Shown here piece after piece: positions 47,059 to 58,942 of a stretch of DNA of 64,000 nucleotides (positions within the stretch are counted from its first letter, which is position 1; each line of letters begins with the position of its first letter). Both the position numbers and the translations under genes were made by a program. The DNA comes from Capronia americana (taxonomy: Eukaryota; Ascomycota; Eurotiomycetes; Chaetothyriales; Herpotrichiellaceae), in NCBI GenBank assembly GCA_016110215.1, contig JADWQD010000003.1, forward strand, positions 1,922,001 through 1,986,000. Reading direction: 5' to 3'. Under the pieces are notes generated by a model, which saw only the letters and a program-made list of their open reading frames with translations, made no database searches and was not told the DNA's origin.

Positions 47059-47912
47059 ATGGGACGAGCCAGAGCCCAGGACGACAATTGGTTCGGGGTC
47101 CAGGACCCGCGGAAGAGGAAACAGATTCAGGACAGACTGGCACAACGAGCCCGAAGTTCGCCATCACCGCTTTGAACAAGACTGGCTGGTTGCTGACACG
47201 CTCGAAAAGGGAAACGCCTGGCCGAAGCCAGCAAACCAGTTGAGGAACTCTGCAACGACGCACACGGCTGCGAGAACACCTCCGACGATTCACCCGGCAG
47301 CATCACCAGCATCGGCAGGGTCAGTGGCAACAGTAGCGTGAGAGATGTCTCTCGCCGCCCCGTTGCGGCGATACCTCGACATCCCTCGGGGCAACAGACA
47401 ATCATAGCGAGCAGCACGGAGAAATCTTGCGTTATCACCATGGTTCCCAGCTCCATCTATGGAGCGCTGTATCAAAACGGCGCACTGGTAAGTCTCCACT
47501 TGGGCAGGACAGATGTGGTATCCGGATAGAGTTAGAAAGCCTGTCCGAGCCTCATTTGTCGAGTCTATTTCGGACGGACGTGCTGACTCTGCAAAATCGG
47601 AAGATGGGCATATCTTGCGCGGTCTCTTGTTCGAGCAAGTCCTGTGCAGTCGGCCCCGAAATCCCCGAGTCACTACGTCCCACTGAGCTACAATTAACAG
47701 TCGTGCATCCTCGCTGGATCGATCGCTTTCCCTTTCCGAAAATGAGGGATAACGTGATCACGCTGCTGGGTATCATTGACGAGGAAGAGTTCATGGCCGA
47801 CTTGTTCTGCTTCACAAGTTTTACCTTGGACGCTGGCAGGGCACCGTGGGATCCCACGGCGTGGAAGATCGGAAAAGAATTTTCGGCAAAATGGGGTTAT
47901 TTGTTCTACTAG
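47059..47912 (+). CDS. bZIP transcription factor with DUF3425 domain
   Basis: Three exons recovered by frame matching: 47059-47155, 47210-47487 and 47604-47912, giving 227 residues. Exon 1 encodes DDNWFGVQDPRKRKQIQDRL followed by AQRAR; splicing adds RKRLAEA, completing the bZIP basic region. Exon 2 ends SSIYGALYQNGAL. Exon 3 has the DUF3425 signature LRPTELQLT, HPRWIDRFPFPKMRDN, and the end APWDPTAWKIGKEFSAKWGY. Both intron phases agree; the first intron (54 nt) uses GTTCGC as donor with a GCTGAC branch point. The protein is at the short end for this fungal regulator family. DNA binding is inferred from the basic region; targets are unknown. An upstream exon cannot be excluded. Confidence 0.82.
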
Positions 47913-48020
47913 GACGACTGCAGCGAATCTGTCGGACACGGAGGACAAAACATTGCGCCTCAGCCGCCAAGCATGGATAAATCAATCAATCGTACGTTCA
48001 GTCTCATCCTACCCGAGGCC

Positions 48021-48871
48021 TCATGCTGCCGTTGCTATCGCCTTGACGACAATGGCAGCCAGGTCCTCAGGAGCACTAGCATTCGGACAATGCGCCGTGT
48101 TCAAGCGAAGCACATCTACTTTCTTTCCGCTCTCCCGTTCAATACCCTCGATCACCGAGCTTTGAAATTCGGGCGGCAATATCACATCCTTCTCACAAAA
48201 GATGTACGACACCGGGATCTTGTTGTACCCCGGATATGTAAGCTTTCCCTGGAAGCTTAACGCAGAGTGATGAGGCATTCTCTTCACCCACTCTTTAGCC
48301 TCTTCGAATGGCAGATCCGAAAATGTCAACCTGGCACTTTCCTCAACAACGTGGCTCATGAACTCGCCCTATTCTACCAGTCAATCTTCCTGCTGATGCG
48401 CAACCAGAATTCGAGTTGCAAACTCACCTCGACGTTCAGAAACGGCGGAAGCAAATCTCCCATCAGGTCTTTCAATGAGTTCCCCGGCGTTGGCACCACC
48501 GAGGTGACATATACAAACCTCGAAATGCCGCCAGTCTTGCCTAGCGCTTTTCGCTCTTCCTTTGAAAGGCCCTTGGAGCACTCGGTCCCTACAATTCCCC
48601 CATACGAGTGTGTTACAAGGACGACGTCCTTGCCCTGATCGGCGAGCTTCTCCACAATATCGTGGAAAAGGTCCGCATCCTCCTGCATGGTTGCCGCCTT
48701 CTCGCCGCGAAGAGGCGACCGAGCGGATGACAAGAGTGTTTCGACAATGACCTCGTAGCCATGCGAGCCAAGTGCGTCGATGACATCGGCGTAAAACGAT
48801 GCCGGCGAGAACGAACCGGGAACGATGACGATCGCGGGCTTGACGATATCGGAGGTTGGGTCTTGAACCAT
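48021..48871 (-). CDS. Alpha/beta hydrolase
   Basis: Two exons, 48428-48871 and 48021-48368, giving 263 residues. The fold is clear: AIVIVPGSFSPASFY (strand and oxyanion loop), DVVLVTHSYGGIVG with the Ser nucleophile, IPVSYIFCEKDVILPP with the acidic-residue strand, and LRLNTAHCPNASAPEDL with the catalytic His. The Met at 48871 starts just before the first strand; the open frame extends to 49234 but that part is not family-like. No signal peptide. The substrate is not predictable; relatives are often labelled esterases or salicylate-esterase-like proteins. Tail to tail with the bZIP gene, 108 bp apart. Confidence 0.9.
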
Positions 48872-50028
48872 TTCGACAACCGTGGCTTGAAACGGTAAAC
48901 ACCGAGGCGGAGGGCTTCGGTCGGTCGAAATATAGCGGATGGGGGCAACGGTTCTCGGTGGATAATCTTTGACAGCGACAGGTTGAGGAGATATCAGGCT
49001 CTCTCTAGCGGTGAGATGAGGTGACAGCCGTTCGATAGTTACGCGGCCGTCCACTTGATACCGCAATCGACTAGTAAACAGGAGTGCACTTGATACCAGA
49101 GTCGACCAGTCCTGTGCTTTCGATATCAGATTCACAAGAACACGAAATACTAAATGATAAGGAAAAGCAGGATCACACTCAACATTCAAGACTCGAGAGT
49201 AAAAAGGAGGTATATACAGCACCGGCTCTTCCACCCCAGCGCATAGTCAGAAAACAGTATTCTCCCCCGCAGCCTTCCCCCTCGTCTGGATTTTACGGAG
49301 CATTTGGCTTAGAAATTCGAAAACCTTCCGGCAATTCAGAGTCAGAAATTGGTGTCGTCAAATGTCAGAATGTCCCTCGGCAGCCCTCATCCCTCAGGTC
49401 GTGCGTGGTCTGGCTGGCGTTCCCGCACCGACCTAGGATATCTATGTCGATCTTCGTTTGACTTGGTGGATATGTAGGTGCTTTCGAGAAATACAGTACA
49501 TTGAACTGGCTTATGATTCGGGATGGACCTTCAGCGTTCAACGTCGAACGAACTTGAGATAGTGGAGTGTGAAAACGCGAAGAATAGAGAGCCAGCCAGG
49601 CGCGAGGCATGGTCTGGGCTGTCGATCGACTTGTTTCCATGACGCATAAAGCTCACAGAGTGAGAAGGTATGCATATGTAGTACGCATACGCATACATAC
49701 ACGGTACGGAGGGAGACATACCTAGACCGGAGGGGGGCGCCGAAGCAGCGATGACGGGAGATTGAGTGATCTATGAGTGAGTGAGTGAGTGAGTGAGTGA
49801 GTGAGTGGGTAAGCGGACGAGCGAGAGACTGAAATACAACGGTGGTAAGGCAGGATAGGGGAGTGAGTAGGTAGAGTACCTGATTTATTCGCATCTCTCT
49901 ATTGTACGTATTACCCAACCCTTCCAAGTCGTCGTCGATATTGTTGCCACCCATTTAAGACGAGACATGTCTTTGTCTACGAGTCGAGTCGAGTCGGTCG
50001 ACTCGAAACCTCATACTCATACTCATAC
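48872..50028. other. Intergenic gap with GTGA and GAGTC repeats
   Basis: No gene supported. A GTGA microsatellite lies at about 49774-49807, and GAGTC and ACTCAT repeats lie at about 49980-50030, touching the 3' end of the dehydrogenase gene. Confidence 0.55.
49774..49807. repeat. GTGA microsatellite
   Basis: About eight perfect tetranucleotide units. Confidence 0.9.
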
Positions 50029-51251
50029 TCATATATTCCCCATGATCCCCGGCTTCACCTTCTCCAGCACCTCGCTCATCTCGCTCCATAACTTCCTCTG
50101 AACTTCTAACCCCTCGGCACTCGTCACGAAATCAGACGGGCTAGAAATAATGAAACCGGAGTCAGTCTCTGTGTGTTCAAGACGGATGGATTTTCTACCA
50201 GTGAAAAAGAAGTAGAGGAAGGAAACATACGCCGTCACGGCACGATCACTCAGATACTGGCCATGTGTCTCCCTGCCGCCCGCGGCACCGTGCACGATCG
50301 TCCGGGATCCTGTCTCCGCGGACCGCGCGAGCACGGCCCTGAGAGGCGCGAAGAAGATGTTGAACAAGGTGCCCGCGTTCGCGCTCCGCATGATCTCCGT
50401 CTTGACGAAGCCGGGGTTGACGACGTTCACCGTGATGGTGCCGGGTTTGGCCGAGCGGGTGATTTGGCTGGCTAGTTCTCGGACCAAGAGGAGCTGGATC
50501 AGTTTGGAGACATTGTATCTAAATAGTAGAAAGTGAGTGATATTCGTCTCAGCGCGTGAGATCTTCTCTGGAACAACAACAGCAGCAGCAGGAGCGTAAA
50601 GGCAGTCACGGTATACGAAGGAACATAATAATCCGAAACTGACCTATTCTTCATGTCCGCTCTGTCCCTAACGGCCAAGTCCAGGAGGATATTCTGCGCC
50701 CTTCTCTCGGGAAAGGCGGTCATGAAGTGGACGAACGAGCCCGTGAAGGTGACGACGATCTCCTTGTCGAACCGCACCGACGTCTCGCGCAGCTTGGGCA
50801 GAAGCAAGACGGTCAGCAGGAGCCCACTCAGCACGTTCACCGTGATGGTGGACTCGTTGCCCTCGGCCAGCGCGAATTCATACGTGACGATGCCGGCATT
50901 GCTGACCAGCACGTCCAGCCGGTCGAGGCTCGCCGAGGCGCGGTCGGCAAAGGCCTGTACGCTCGCGTACGAGCTGAGGTCCAGGTCCCAGACCTCGACG
51001 ACGCCGGTCCGTCCCGTGGTGGACTGCTCGATCGACCGGGCGGCTGCCTCGCCTTTGGACCTGTTCCGCACGGCAAGGATGACCCGCCCGGCGTCCAGAC
51101 GGACGAAATGACGCGCTGCTTCCAGGCCGAGCCCGGCGTTCGAGCCCGTCACGATGATGGTCTGCCCGGTGTATTGTTTCGTCGGGGCCGGAAGGGCCGT
51201 GAACTGCGAGTGCAAGAACTTTGCGACAAACGCGAACCCAAGGCCGGTCAT
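50029..51251 (-). CDS. Short-chain dehydrogenase/reductase
   Basis: Three exons, 50644-51251, 50231-50518 and 50029-50140, giving 335 residues. The NAD(P)-binding motif is TIIVTGSNAGLGLEAARHF and the NAG motif is LVSNAGIV. The active-site Tyr204 and Lys208 are in YNVSKLIQLLLVRELA, at the start of exon 2. GTITVNVVNPGFVKTEI completes the fold. An Arg in AVRNRSKGEAAA after the second strand suggests NADPH. Fungal members of this retinol-dehydrogenase/WW-oxidoreductase-like group are common and often tied to secondary metabolism, but the neighbours give no pathway. The stop codon sits inside an ACTCAT simple repeat. Confidence 0.92.
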
Positions 51252-52496
51252 GTCGCTCAGCAGGCTATGTATCTGGGTAGCGTACTGTGTATCGTTGTGA
51301 TTGCGACTGCGATCGCGATTCCGATCCCGATTGGGATTGCGATTAGGATTGCGATTAGGATTGCGATAGGGATTATATTTGCACAGGACGAGATGAGTAG
51401 ATAGGATATGTCGAGAGAGACTTACGAGTACGCGGTACTGTGTGCAAGTGATCTCAGAGACGTGGACTCTGCGCCAACGTGCCAAACGTGCCTGAGTCGA
51501 GGACGCGCTGGAATATTTCTCGAGCGCGAGCCAGCTCAACTTGCGCGAGACATCACCAGCATCATGCCGTGAGTATACCGAATACTGAGGGCATTACTAC
51601 GCGGGTTCAAGCGCGCCCCGACGCTACCGTGTGAAGTCGAGCCCGAATACCCGCGTATCAGATACGAAGGAGGAATTACTGCATGGAGTACTCCGTATGT
51701 ATCCTATGCGAGGTCATTGTTCGGAAAAAGTCTTCTTCCATCAGATAGGATACAACCCACAATCCGACGGTATTCCGTAGGTACTTAGCATATTGCAAGC
51801 TCCCATCTTGCGAGCATTAGCTTCTTGTTCAACAGGAGCTTCCTTGCATACTACTTACTATAATAGCGAAAAGACCCTGCATTGGCTATGTACGTACATG
51901 GGCGCTTGTGATTTGAATTGGCGGTGTACGGTGTACGCAGTACTCCGTAGGATACCTGTACAGTCCACTGACCAAGCAAAGCGGGCGGCGGAGTCGTCTT
52001 CATCTCCGGGCGCATCGGTAGGTACAGAATACTCATACATAAGTACGGTAGGTACAGTACTAGGTAGGTAAGTAGGTAGAACGTGCTCGGTAGTTGTGTC
52101 TGGTATGTCTAGTATATCCAGGAACCTTGCTGTTGTACATTCTAGTCATCCCGCATATGGGATATTGGCGATCTCAGCCCCTGGCTCTTGATCCTATCGA
52201 GTACTCCGTAACCAAGTGATATGCATCAGACCATGGGAGGTGACTTGGTGTGCTGAGGAATCTACCACATGACACTTCAAAGTCCACTTCCACCTGCACT
52301 CCCACTGGAAAATACCTCGTATACACGGACATGGATGGAACGTCTTGATTCAGAGTCCGGTGACGGTCTAACAGACTGCTCCCTTCGGCAGACTCTCAGC
52401 TATACAGACACGACTTGGACGAGGCTCCGTACAAGTCAAGAGGACATGTGTTTGTTCCTTATTCTCACAGCGAACTCGTACCTCCACACGCTCTCT
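51252..52496. other. Intergenic gap with a hexamer repeat and three TACGGAGTA-type 9-mers
   Basis: Contains an ATTGCG/ATTAGG hexamer array (about 51298-51374) just upstream of the dehydrogenase start. It also has TACTCCGTA at 51689, 51941 and 52202, and GGTA repeats near 52060. No gene supported. Confidence 0.55.
51298..51374. repeat. Degenerate hexanucleotide tandem array
   Basis: About a dozen ATTNNG-type hexamers (ATTGCG, ATTAGG, ATTCCG). Read on the minus strand in the frame of the dehydrogenase, they would encode Asn-Pro-Asn-Arg repeats. Confidence 0.85.
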
Positions 52497-53827
52497 TTAT
52501 TGAATCTTCACACTCCAGGGATGATCCTCATCACCGTATTGGATGCCTTCAATCCAGCCTTTCATCCTGCTGGCTATCTCGCCAGCCTCCTCAGTGGGCT
52601 TCAGCCCACAATCCAGCACACGATCTTTCCAGACAATCTTCCGGACTGGTGCTACGATGGCTGCGGTGCCGGCGCCAAACACTTCGATCAATCGTCCCTC
52701 GCTCTCGGCTTCTGCCAAGTCCTGCATCTTCACATAACGTTCCGCGACGTTCCACCCTTCCGGCTCGAGACGCTCTCGAGCCAGTGCGAGCACCGAGTCA
52801 CGCGTCACACCTTCCAGGATCGTCCCGTCGAGCGGAGCCGTCAGTAATTCCTTCTGTCCCGTCTTTTTGTTCTTGATGCAGACAAACAGGTTCATCGTGC
52901 CGACCTCGGTGATGTACTCTTCCGGCCCGAACAGCCACAGGTTCTGATGCAGGCCTTTCTTGGCCGCCTTGAGCTGTGGCACGATGCAGGGCGCATAGTT
53001 TGCGCCGAGCTTCTTGTCGCCGACGCCGCCGGGCCAGGCACGCACCGCGTAGTCTGTCGCTTCTAGTGAGATGGCTTTGAAGCCGGTCGGGTAGTACGGT
53101 CCCACGGGGGACGCAATCACGTAGAGCAGTGCAGAGCCCGGGGGACCGACGCCCAGCGTCCTTTGCGTGCCAATCAGAGTCGGCCGCAGGTATAGTGAAT
53201 ATCCCTTTTCCGAGGAGATGAACCGTTCATCCATCTTGCAGAGCTTGCCAATCAACTCGATCAGCCTGTCGCCATTAAAGGTCGGCAATGCAATGCGTGC
53301 CGCCGATTTGTTCATGCGCGCCATGTTCTTGTCCGGCCGGAACAGTCGCAGCGAGTTGTCCTTCTCACACTTGTATGCTTTCATGCCCTCGAAGCATTCG
53401 AAGGCGTAGTGGAACACGCAGGTCGCCGGGTCGAGCGAGAGGTTCTGGTACGGCGTTATCCGCGGCGGCAGCCAGCCTTGCGAAGCTGTCCATTCGATGG
53501 AGAGCATGTGGTCTGGAATGTGTCAGACCCAGCCCCATCGTGGTTCGGCTACCAAAGCACAAACGTACCTGTGAAGGTCCTCCCAAACACGAGGTCCTGG
53601 TTCGCTACCAGTGACTTGGGAGTAATGGTGTTGGTGACATCGAGTTTCGAAGGGTCAATGCCCGGTAATTTCGAGGCCAGGTCATCCTCGACGGATAGCG
53701 ACTCCAGCCGTCGTCTCGACGTCGAAAACAGTCTGGATGAGGGTAGTAGCCGCAGCGAGTCGTGCTTGAACGCGGACGAAGTGAGGGTGCGTGCGCAAGG
53801 GCTGCGCAATAGCCGAGGGAGGGACAT
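52497..53827 (-). CDS. BAT1: Mitochondrial branched-chain amino acid aminotransferase
   Basis: Two exons, 53569-53827 and 52497-53512, giving 424 residues. The first 40 residues are Arg/Ser-rich without acidic residues (LPRLLRSPCARTLTSSAFKH), a mitochondrial presequence. The enzyme core has HYAFECFEGMKAYK, the PLP-binding Lys254 in GDKKLGANYAPCIV, and EYITEVGTMNLFV with the conserved cofactor-contacting Glu. It performs the last step of leucine, isoleucine and valine synthesis and the first step of their breakdown. The splice creates the core sequence FTDHMLSIEW. The presequence favours the mitochondrial isoform. Confidence 0.96.
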
Positions 53828-54279
53828 GTTGTATGTTCTCTGTTTTATTGTCCTCTATTCATAAAGGGTCGAGATGGAGGGCAGGGTTTATATGGTAGCT
53901 GTGACAGTCGACCTGCCACCTCTGGTTGAGTCACAATATGAGAAATGTCGAAGGGCGGGCGTGCGTGGTCAGCTACAATATCGTCGAGACTTAATTCGGT
54001 CAACTCGTACCTCACGCTACCCACCGACATCGGTGTCGACAATTTCCGCCTTTAAGCGGCTGGGCGGGACGAGATGCCGGGGGTTACTGCCCGCGCCGCT
54101 TTAATCGGTGCTCGGAGTTTCCCAGCTACTCCGGACTACCGACTGACTTGCCATCACTTCCACCCAGCCTTGTGCGTCTCGACGTATGATCGCTAAGTTG
54201 ATATATGAGGTTCTATCGCTATGCTACTGTATCTGATTTATGCAAATACGGACGCAGTTCTCCGTGTCAATATTGACGT
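53828..54279. other. Intergenic gap
   Basis: Promoter side of the aminotransferase gene and 3' side of the giant secreted-protein gene. I saw no Leu3-type CCGG-N4-CCGG site by eye. Confidence 0.45.
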
Positions 54280-57200
54280 CTACCCGCTTGGCGAGAGGGT
54301 CGACTCATCCAGTCTGAAAGCCCACAGACGGCCAACGGTTCCATCGCCGTAGAAGGAATCCTCCTGCGCCGGGACGTTGTTGACACCCCAACAGTACCGA
54401 ATGGGTTCCTCGTCGGTGCTCTCGTAGTATTGGATCACTGTCGCACCAGCGGCTGATGCGTCCCTGATACATAGTTCGAGAGCAGTCTGCAGGGTCCACC
54501 CTCCATAGTTGCCATCATCATCAGGCAGGTTGTTGAAGCCAAATACCGTGGGCATGCTGCCGACTCCGCCAGCTGTGTCGCCTTGAAGGGACACATGGCA
54601 CGCATCATAGAATTCAACATATGTAGTCCCGTTGGCCAGCTGGACCGACCCTGCAAGTTGCGAGGGTTCGCACGTATCTGTTGACTCGGTGATAGCGAAA
54701 CCCCAGACCTTGCCGATTGTCGCATCGGGATAGAAACTGGTGGTCGTGGAAGGCAGGTCGTTCACCGCAATGCAGTACCACCAATCGTCTGTGCCAATGT
54801 AGAACTCGAACAGGTTGCCACCTTGCGAAATTGTGTAGTCGGCACATCTTTGGACCGCAGCATCGAATGTGTATCCGGAATAGCCTGGAGCTTGCCAATT
54901 CACTGACACGACTCGGTTGAGGTTGACAAGTCCGCCGGGCGTGTTGCCCTGGAAAGACGCGCTGCAGCCAGTGTAGAATTCAGCGAAGATCGTCCCGTCC
55001 GTGGCGGTAACGTCATCGAGCGGCGTGTTCTGGCAGGGATTCTCCCAGACGAAACCCCAGACATTAACCACGTTGGAGTCGGGATAAAAGAAGGAATTGT
55101 CCACATTCACGTTGTTGACACCAACGCATAGCCAATTGTCATCCACATCGACGTAGAATTCAACTGCGGTAGCGGCATTGTCAACGGCAAATTGAACACA
55201 CCTACTCACGGCCGTGTCGAATGTGTAGCCCTCATAGTTTTGTGTCGCGTCCCACATGACGGCGAACTGGTTGGGGAAGTACCCTAGACCGCCTGTCGTG
55301 CCTCCCTCCATCGACGTGCCGCAACCGGTGTAAATGTTGCGGAAAGTCTTGGTGGTGTCGTAAAGAGCGGTGACATCGCCCATCGCAGATGGTGTGCATG
55401 CAGGAGGCGGTGTAGTCGTTGAGGTGGGCGAGGCTGTAGTCGTGCTTGAAGTACCACCGGATGTCGTTGTCGTTGGTGAAGAGCCAGAGACGTCAATTGG
55501 CGGTCTGGCATTGGCCCCTGAAACCTTGATGGCAGTATCCGTATCGAAATCATATGGCTGGAAATCAATCGACGTGTAGATGAAACCACAAAGATTGTTG
55601 TCTGGAGCATCTCTGAATTCGATCGAGACGGCACTACACGAGGCGTCTTGATTGCACTTGGCAATACAGTCAGATAGAGTTGCCACGTCAGGGTAGCTGG
55701 AGAAAAAGGTCCACCCGTAATAACTGCCCTGGCCGCAGAGAGTCTCCCATTCATTCAGGTCCGCATCGAGAACAATTGCGCCATTCTCGCAGGTAGGCGT
55801 TGCGGTTGGTAGGTTGGTTGTCGTTGTGGTTGTTGCCGAGGGCATCCTGCTAGGCAAGTACCAACCGTACGCATCAGCAATGCCGCCATAAGGCTGGAAC
55901 TGTGCCGGATCATTGGTGATATCGTTCAGAGTCCAGCACACCCATCGGTTGTTATTGCGAGTATCAGTCTCGAATTCGAAGACTGGCGAGCCATCGCTGT
56001 CAGCAATGGAGGCGCATTCCTGCAAGGCCTCTTCATATGTATAATCGGTACGGAGATAAACATAAAGATTGTTGAAGTTCAACGATTGCCAGTCCAAGGA
56101 CAATCCACATCCAGAGGAGAAGAAGTTGATCCAGGAATTGCCCTCTGCAGTGGTTAGAATATCACCAACTGAGGCTGAAGTTGCTACGCAGTTTGCAGAT
56201 GAGGTTGTGGTTGTAGTTGCAGTTGCGGACGTTGTCGAAGGGTTTGAGACAGACACAAGGTTGTACATGTAGAAATTAGCTTGAGGAGGAGAGTATTCGT
56301 AGTCGCCTGTCTCGTCGTTTTCCAAACCGGCGTCGCAATGCCACTGATTCTCAGCCGGGACCCAGAAAGTCCTGAAAGCTGTCATGCCTTGTTGCACGAC
56401 ATAGTCAGCGCAGTACTGAATTGCATCGCAGTCAGACACGCCAGCAGGGAAGGGTGTCGCTGCAGTCCAGACCCAATTGAAATTATACTCCGAGCATCCA
56501 GCCTCGACCTGTGACCATACTTGCGAACCCGACGAGACTGTTTTCGTACTGCAGAGGTTCGTGCACGTCCCCGTTGCCGAGGCTGAGCTGGAGGTCGTGG
56601 TCATGGTCGAGCTTGTGGGTGTCGGACTTGACAAGGTCGGTAATGCCGGTGTGGTGGTGTTTGCTAGGTAGCCACCAGTAAGGCAGGTTTTGGAACTGTC
56701 GTTGTCGCTGCAGTAACCCTGAGGACCAGTGCCGGTAAATGAGGCAGTCAGGCAGTATGACCATTCGCCGTATCCGGCACACTCCGAATCCCACATACAT
56801 GGTCTGTCATAGTAGAAAGTGTAAGCGCACATGTTTTCTCCTCCTTGCACCCGATTGAAGCATTGGCATGCCTGGACGCTGTCGTAGATGTACACATCGG
56901 GACAGTGTACGTAGTCGAAGTAGCTACTATCGGGCGTGCAGACCGGGGCGTCTGCTGGTACAGTCGCCATAACACCAACGGTAGTAGTCGTTGAAGACGC
57001 TGTTGTGGAGGTAGAGGAGGTCGTCGTGGTGCTTGAGCCGTCATCAGCTCCAACCACCGTCATAGCATTCATGGTGAAAACCGTCGAGTCGTCAATAAAA
57101 ATGCTATCATCTGCCGCTAGGCCGTTCCAAAAGCCACAGTGCCATGCGAAGTCCGACGACGACTGATAGTAAGTCCATACACTGGCTCCAATCTGTTCGG

Positions 57201-58911
57201 CATTCGCCACGCATTGGCTCAGGAATGCGGTGGGATCCCTGCTATAGTCTCCATCCCCTGAAGTGGCTATAGAGTAGCTGCTGCCGAGAGTTACGGGAAT
57301 GGCGGCATGACAGCTGTAGAAGAATTGCGTGTACTGAGTGCCATCTGGTGCTGTCTGCTCTTGCAGTGGGAGGATGGAGCAATTCGGTCCCGTTGTCTCC
57401 TCGGTCTTCGTTGCGCTTGCAGTTGTTGTGCTGGTAGTCGTGATACTTTCTGAGGTTGTGCTATCCAAAGATGTTGTGCTGGAAAGCGAGACATAGAGTG
57501 TACTCGTAAGACTTGAAGTAGAGCTGGTGGTAACAGTCGTTGTGGTCAACGGGGATAAGCCAGTGGTAGAAGTAACATCAAACGTGACTGAACTCGAACC
57601 TAGAGTAGTCGACGTAGTGGTAGTCAACGAAGACGAGTCAGTGGTAGTCAACGAAGACGAGTCAGCGGTAGTCAACGAAGACGAGTCAGTGGTAGTTGTG
57701 GCATCAACCGTGACCGAGCCCGAAAGAGTGGTCGAAGTCGTGGTGGTCAACGGGGATGAATCACTGGTGGTAGTAGCATCGGCTGTCACCGAGGTCGAAC
57801 CTAGTGTGGTGGAAGTAGTGGTTTGAGGCGACGGTGTTATCGTACTAGCGACGGCAGTGTTGTATGAATCTGGGTCTGTGTTCGGCACAGCTGTAACGGG
57901 AGTACAGTCACTGTCCGTGGCATTCCCAACTTTGACCGACATAACTTTGTCGGCACTAACACAGAAGCCTGCTCCTGGCAAGACGAGAGCGCCACCAGTG
58001 ACTGACCAAATAATTGTTGTGGGCAGAGATGATGCTGATGAATAGATCAATAAAGGAGAAGTTCCTGGGTTAAAGCCGACGACCAGCCCAGTGCCGAAAA
58101 TCATCAGCACGCCATCAGGAGTCAGTTGAAAGGAAACAGCATCAGACGCAGAGTCGACAGGCGTAAATACTCCGTTGACATAACCTAGGACCGAGATATC
58201 TCGCCTGTGCTTGGCGGGGTTGCCAGCGTTTAGCTGAATGGAAAAGGGCTGCCCAGGTGTAGGAGCTGAGGTATCTGCGGTCAAAGTAGTAGAGGAGCCC
58301 TGGGTGGTCACGGTGGTTGTGATGCTTGTGGTGCTGGTTGGACTAATATCGTCAGCTAAAGTTGTAGATGTTGTTATGGTCGGAGTGGTGGTCGGTATCT
58401 CTGCAGCAGATGTTGTTGTGCTAGATGCTGCTTCATCAACAGTCGTCGTGCTGAAAACACTCTCTTGGTCGGCGATCGTTGTGGTCGAGCTTGCTGTGGA
58501 GCAGTCTGCAGCAGGTACTGTCAGTGTTCGTACCTCGAGGACATCTCTTTTCTTCAGTGTAGTCGTGATCGTCTCCATTGAGCATTCGGATGATGTAGTC
58601 GTGCTGGAAACACTCTCCTGATCAGCGGTCGTCGTTGTCGACGTAGGACCATATTCCGATGTTGTCGAGCTTGCTACGGAGCAATCTGCAGCAGGTATTG
58701 TCAGTGTCCGAACCTCGAGGACGTCTCTCTTCTTCAGCGTAGTCGTGATGGTCTCCATTGAGCATTCGGGTGATGTAGTCGTAACGGACGCACTGCTTGT
58801 GGTGGTTGTAGTCAGCGCAGAAGTTGTCACCTCTGTCGTTGTCGTGACGTCCGAGGTAGAGACTGAGGTTGTAGCCTGCGTCGTAGCTGTGGTGCCTGAG
58901 GTAGTGAGTGC

Positions 58912-58942
<31 letters not shown>

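Noticed and set aside
48872..49234. N-terminal extension of the alpha/beta hydrolase
   Set aside because: In frame but not family-like; the internal Met at 48871 fits the normal start of the fold.
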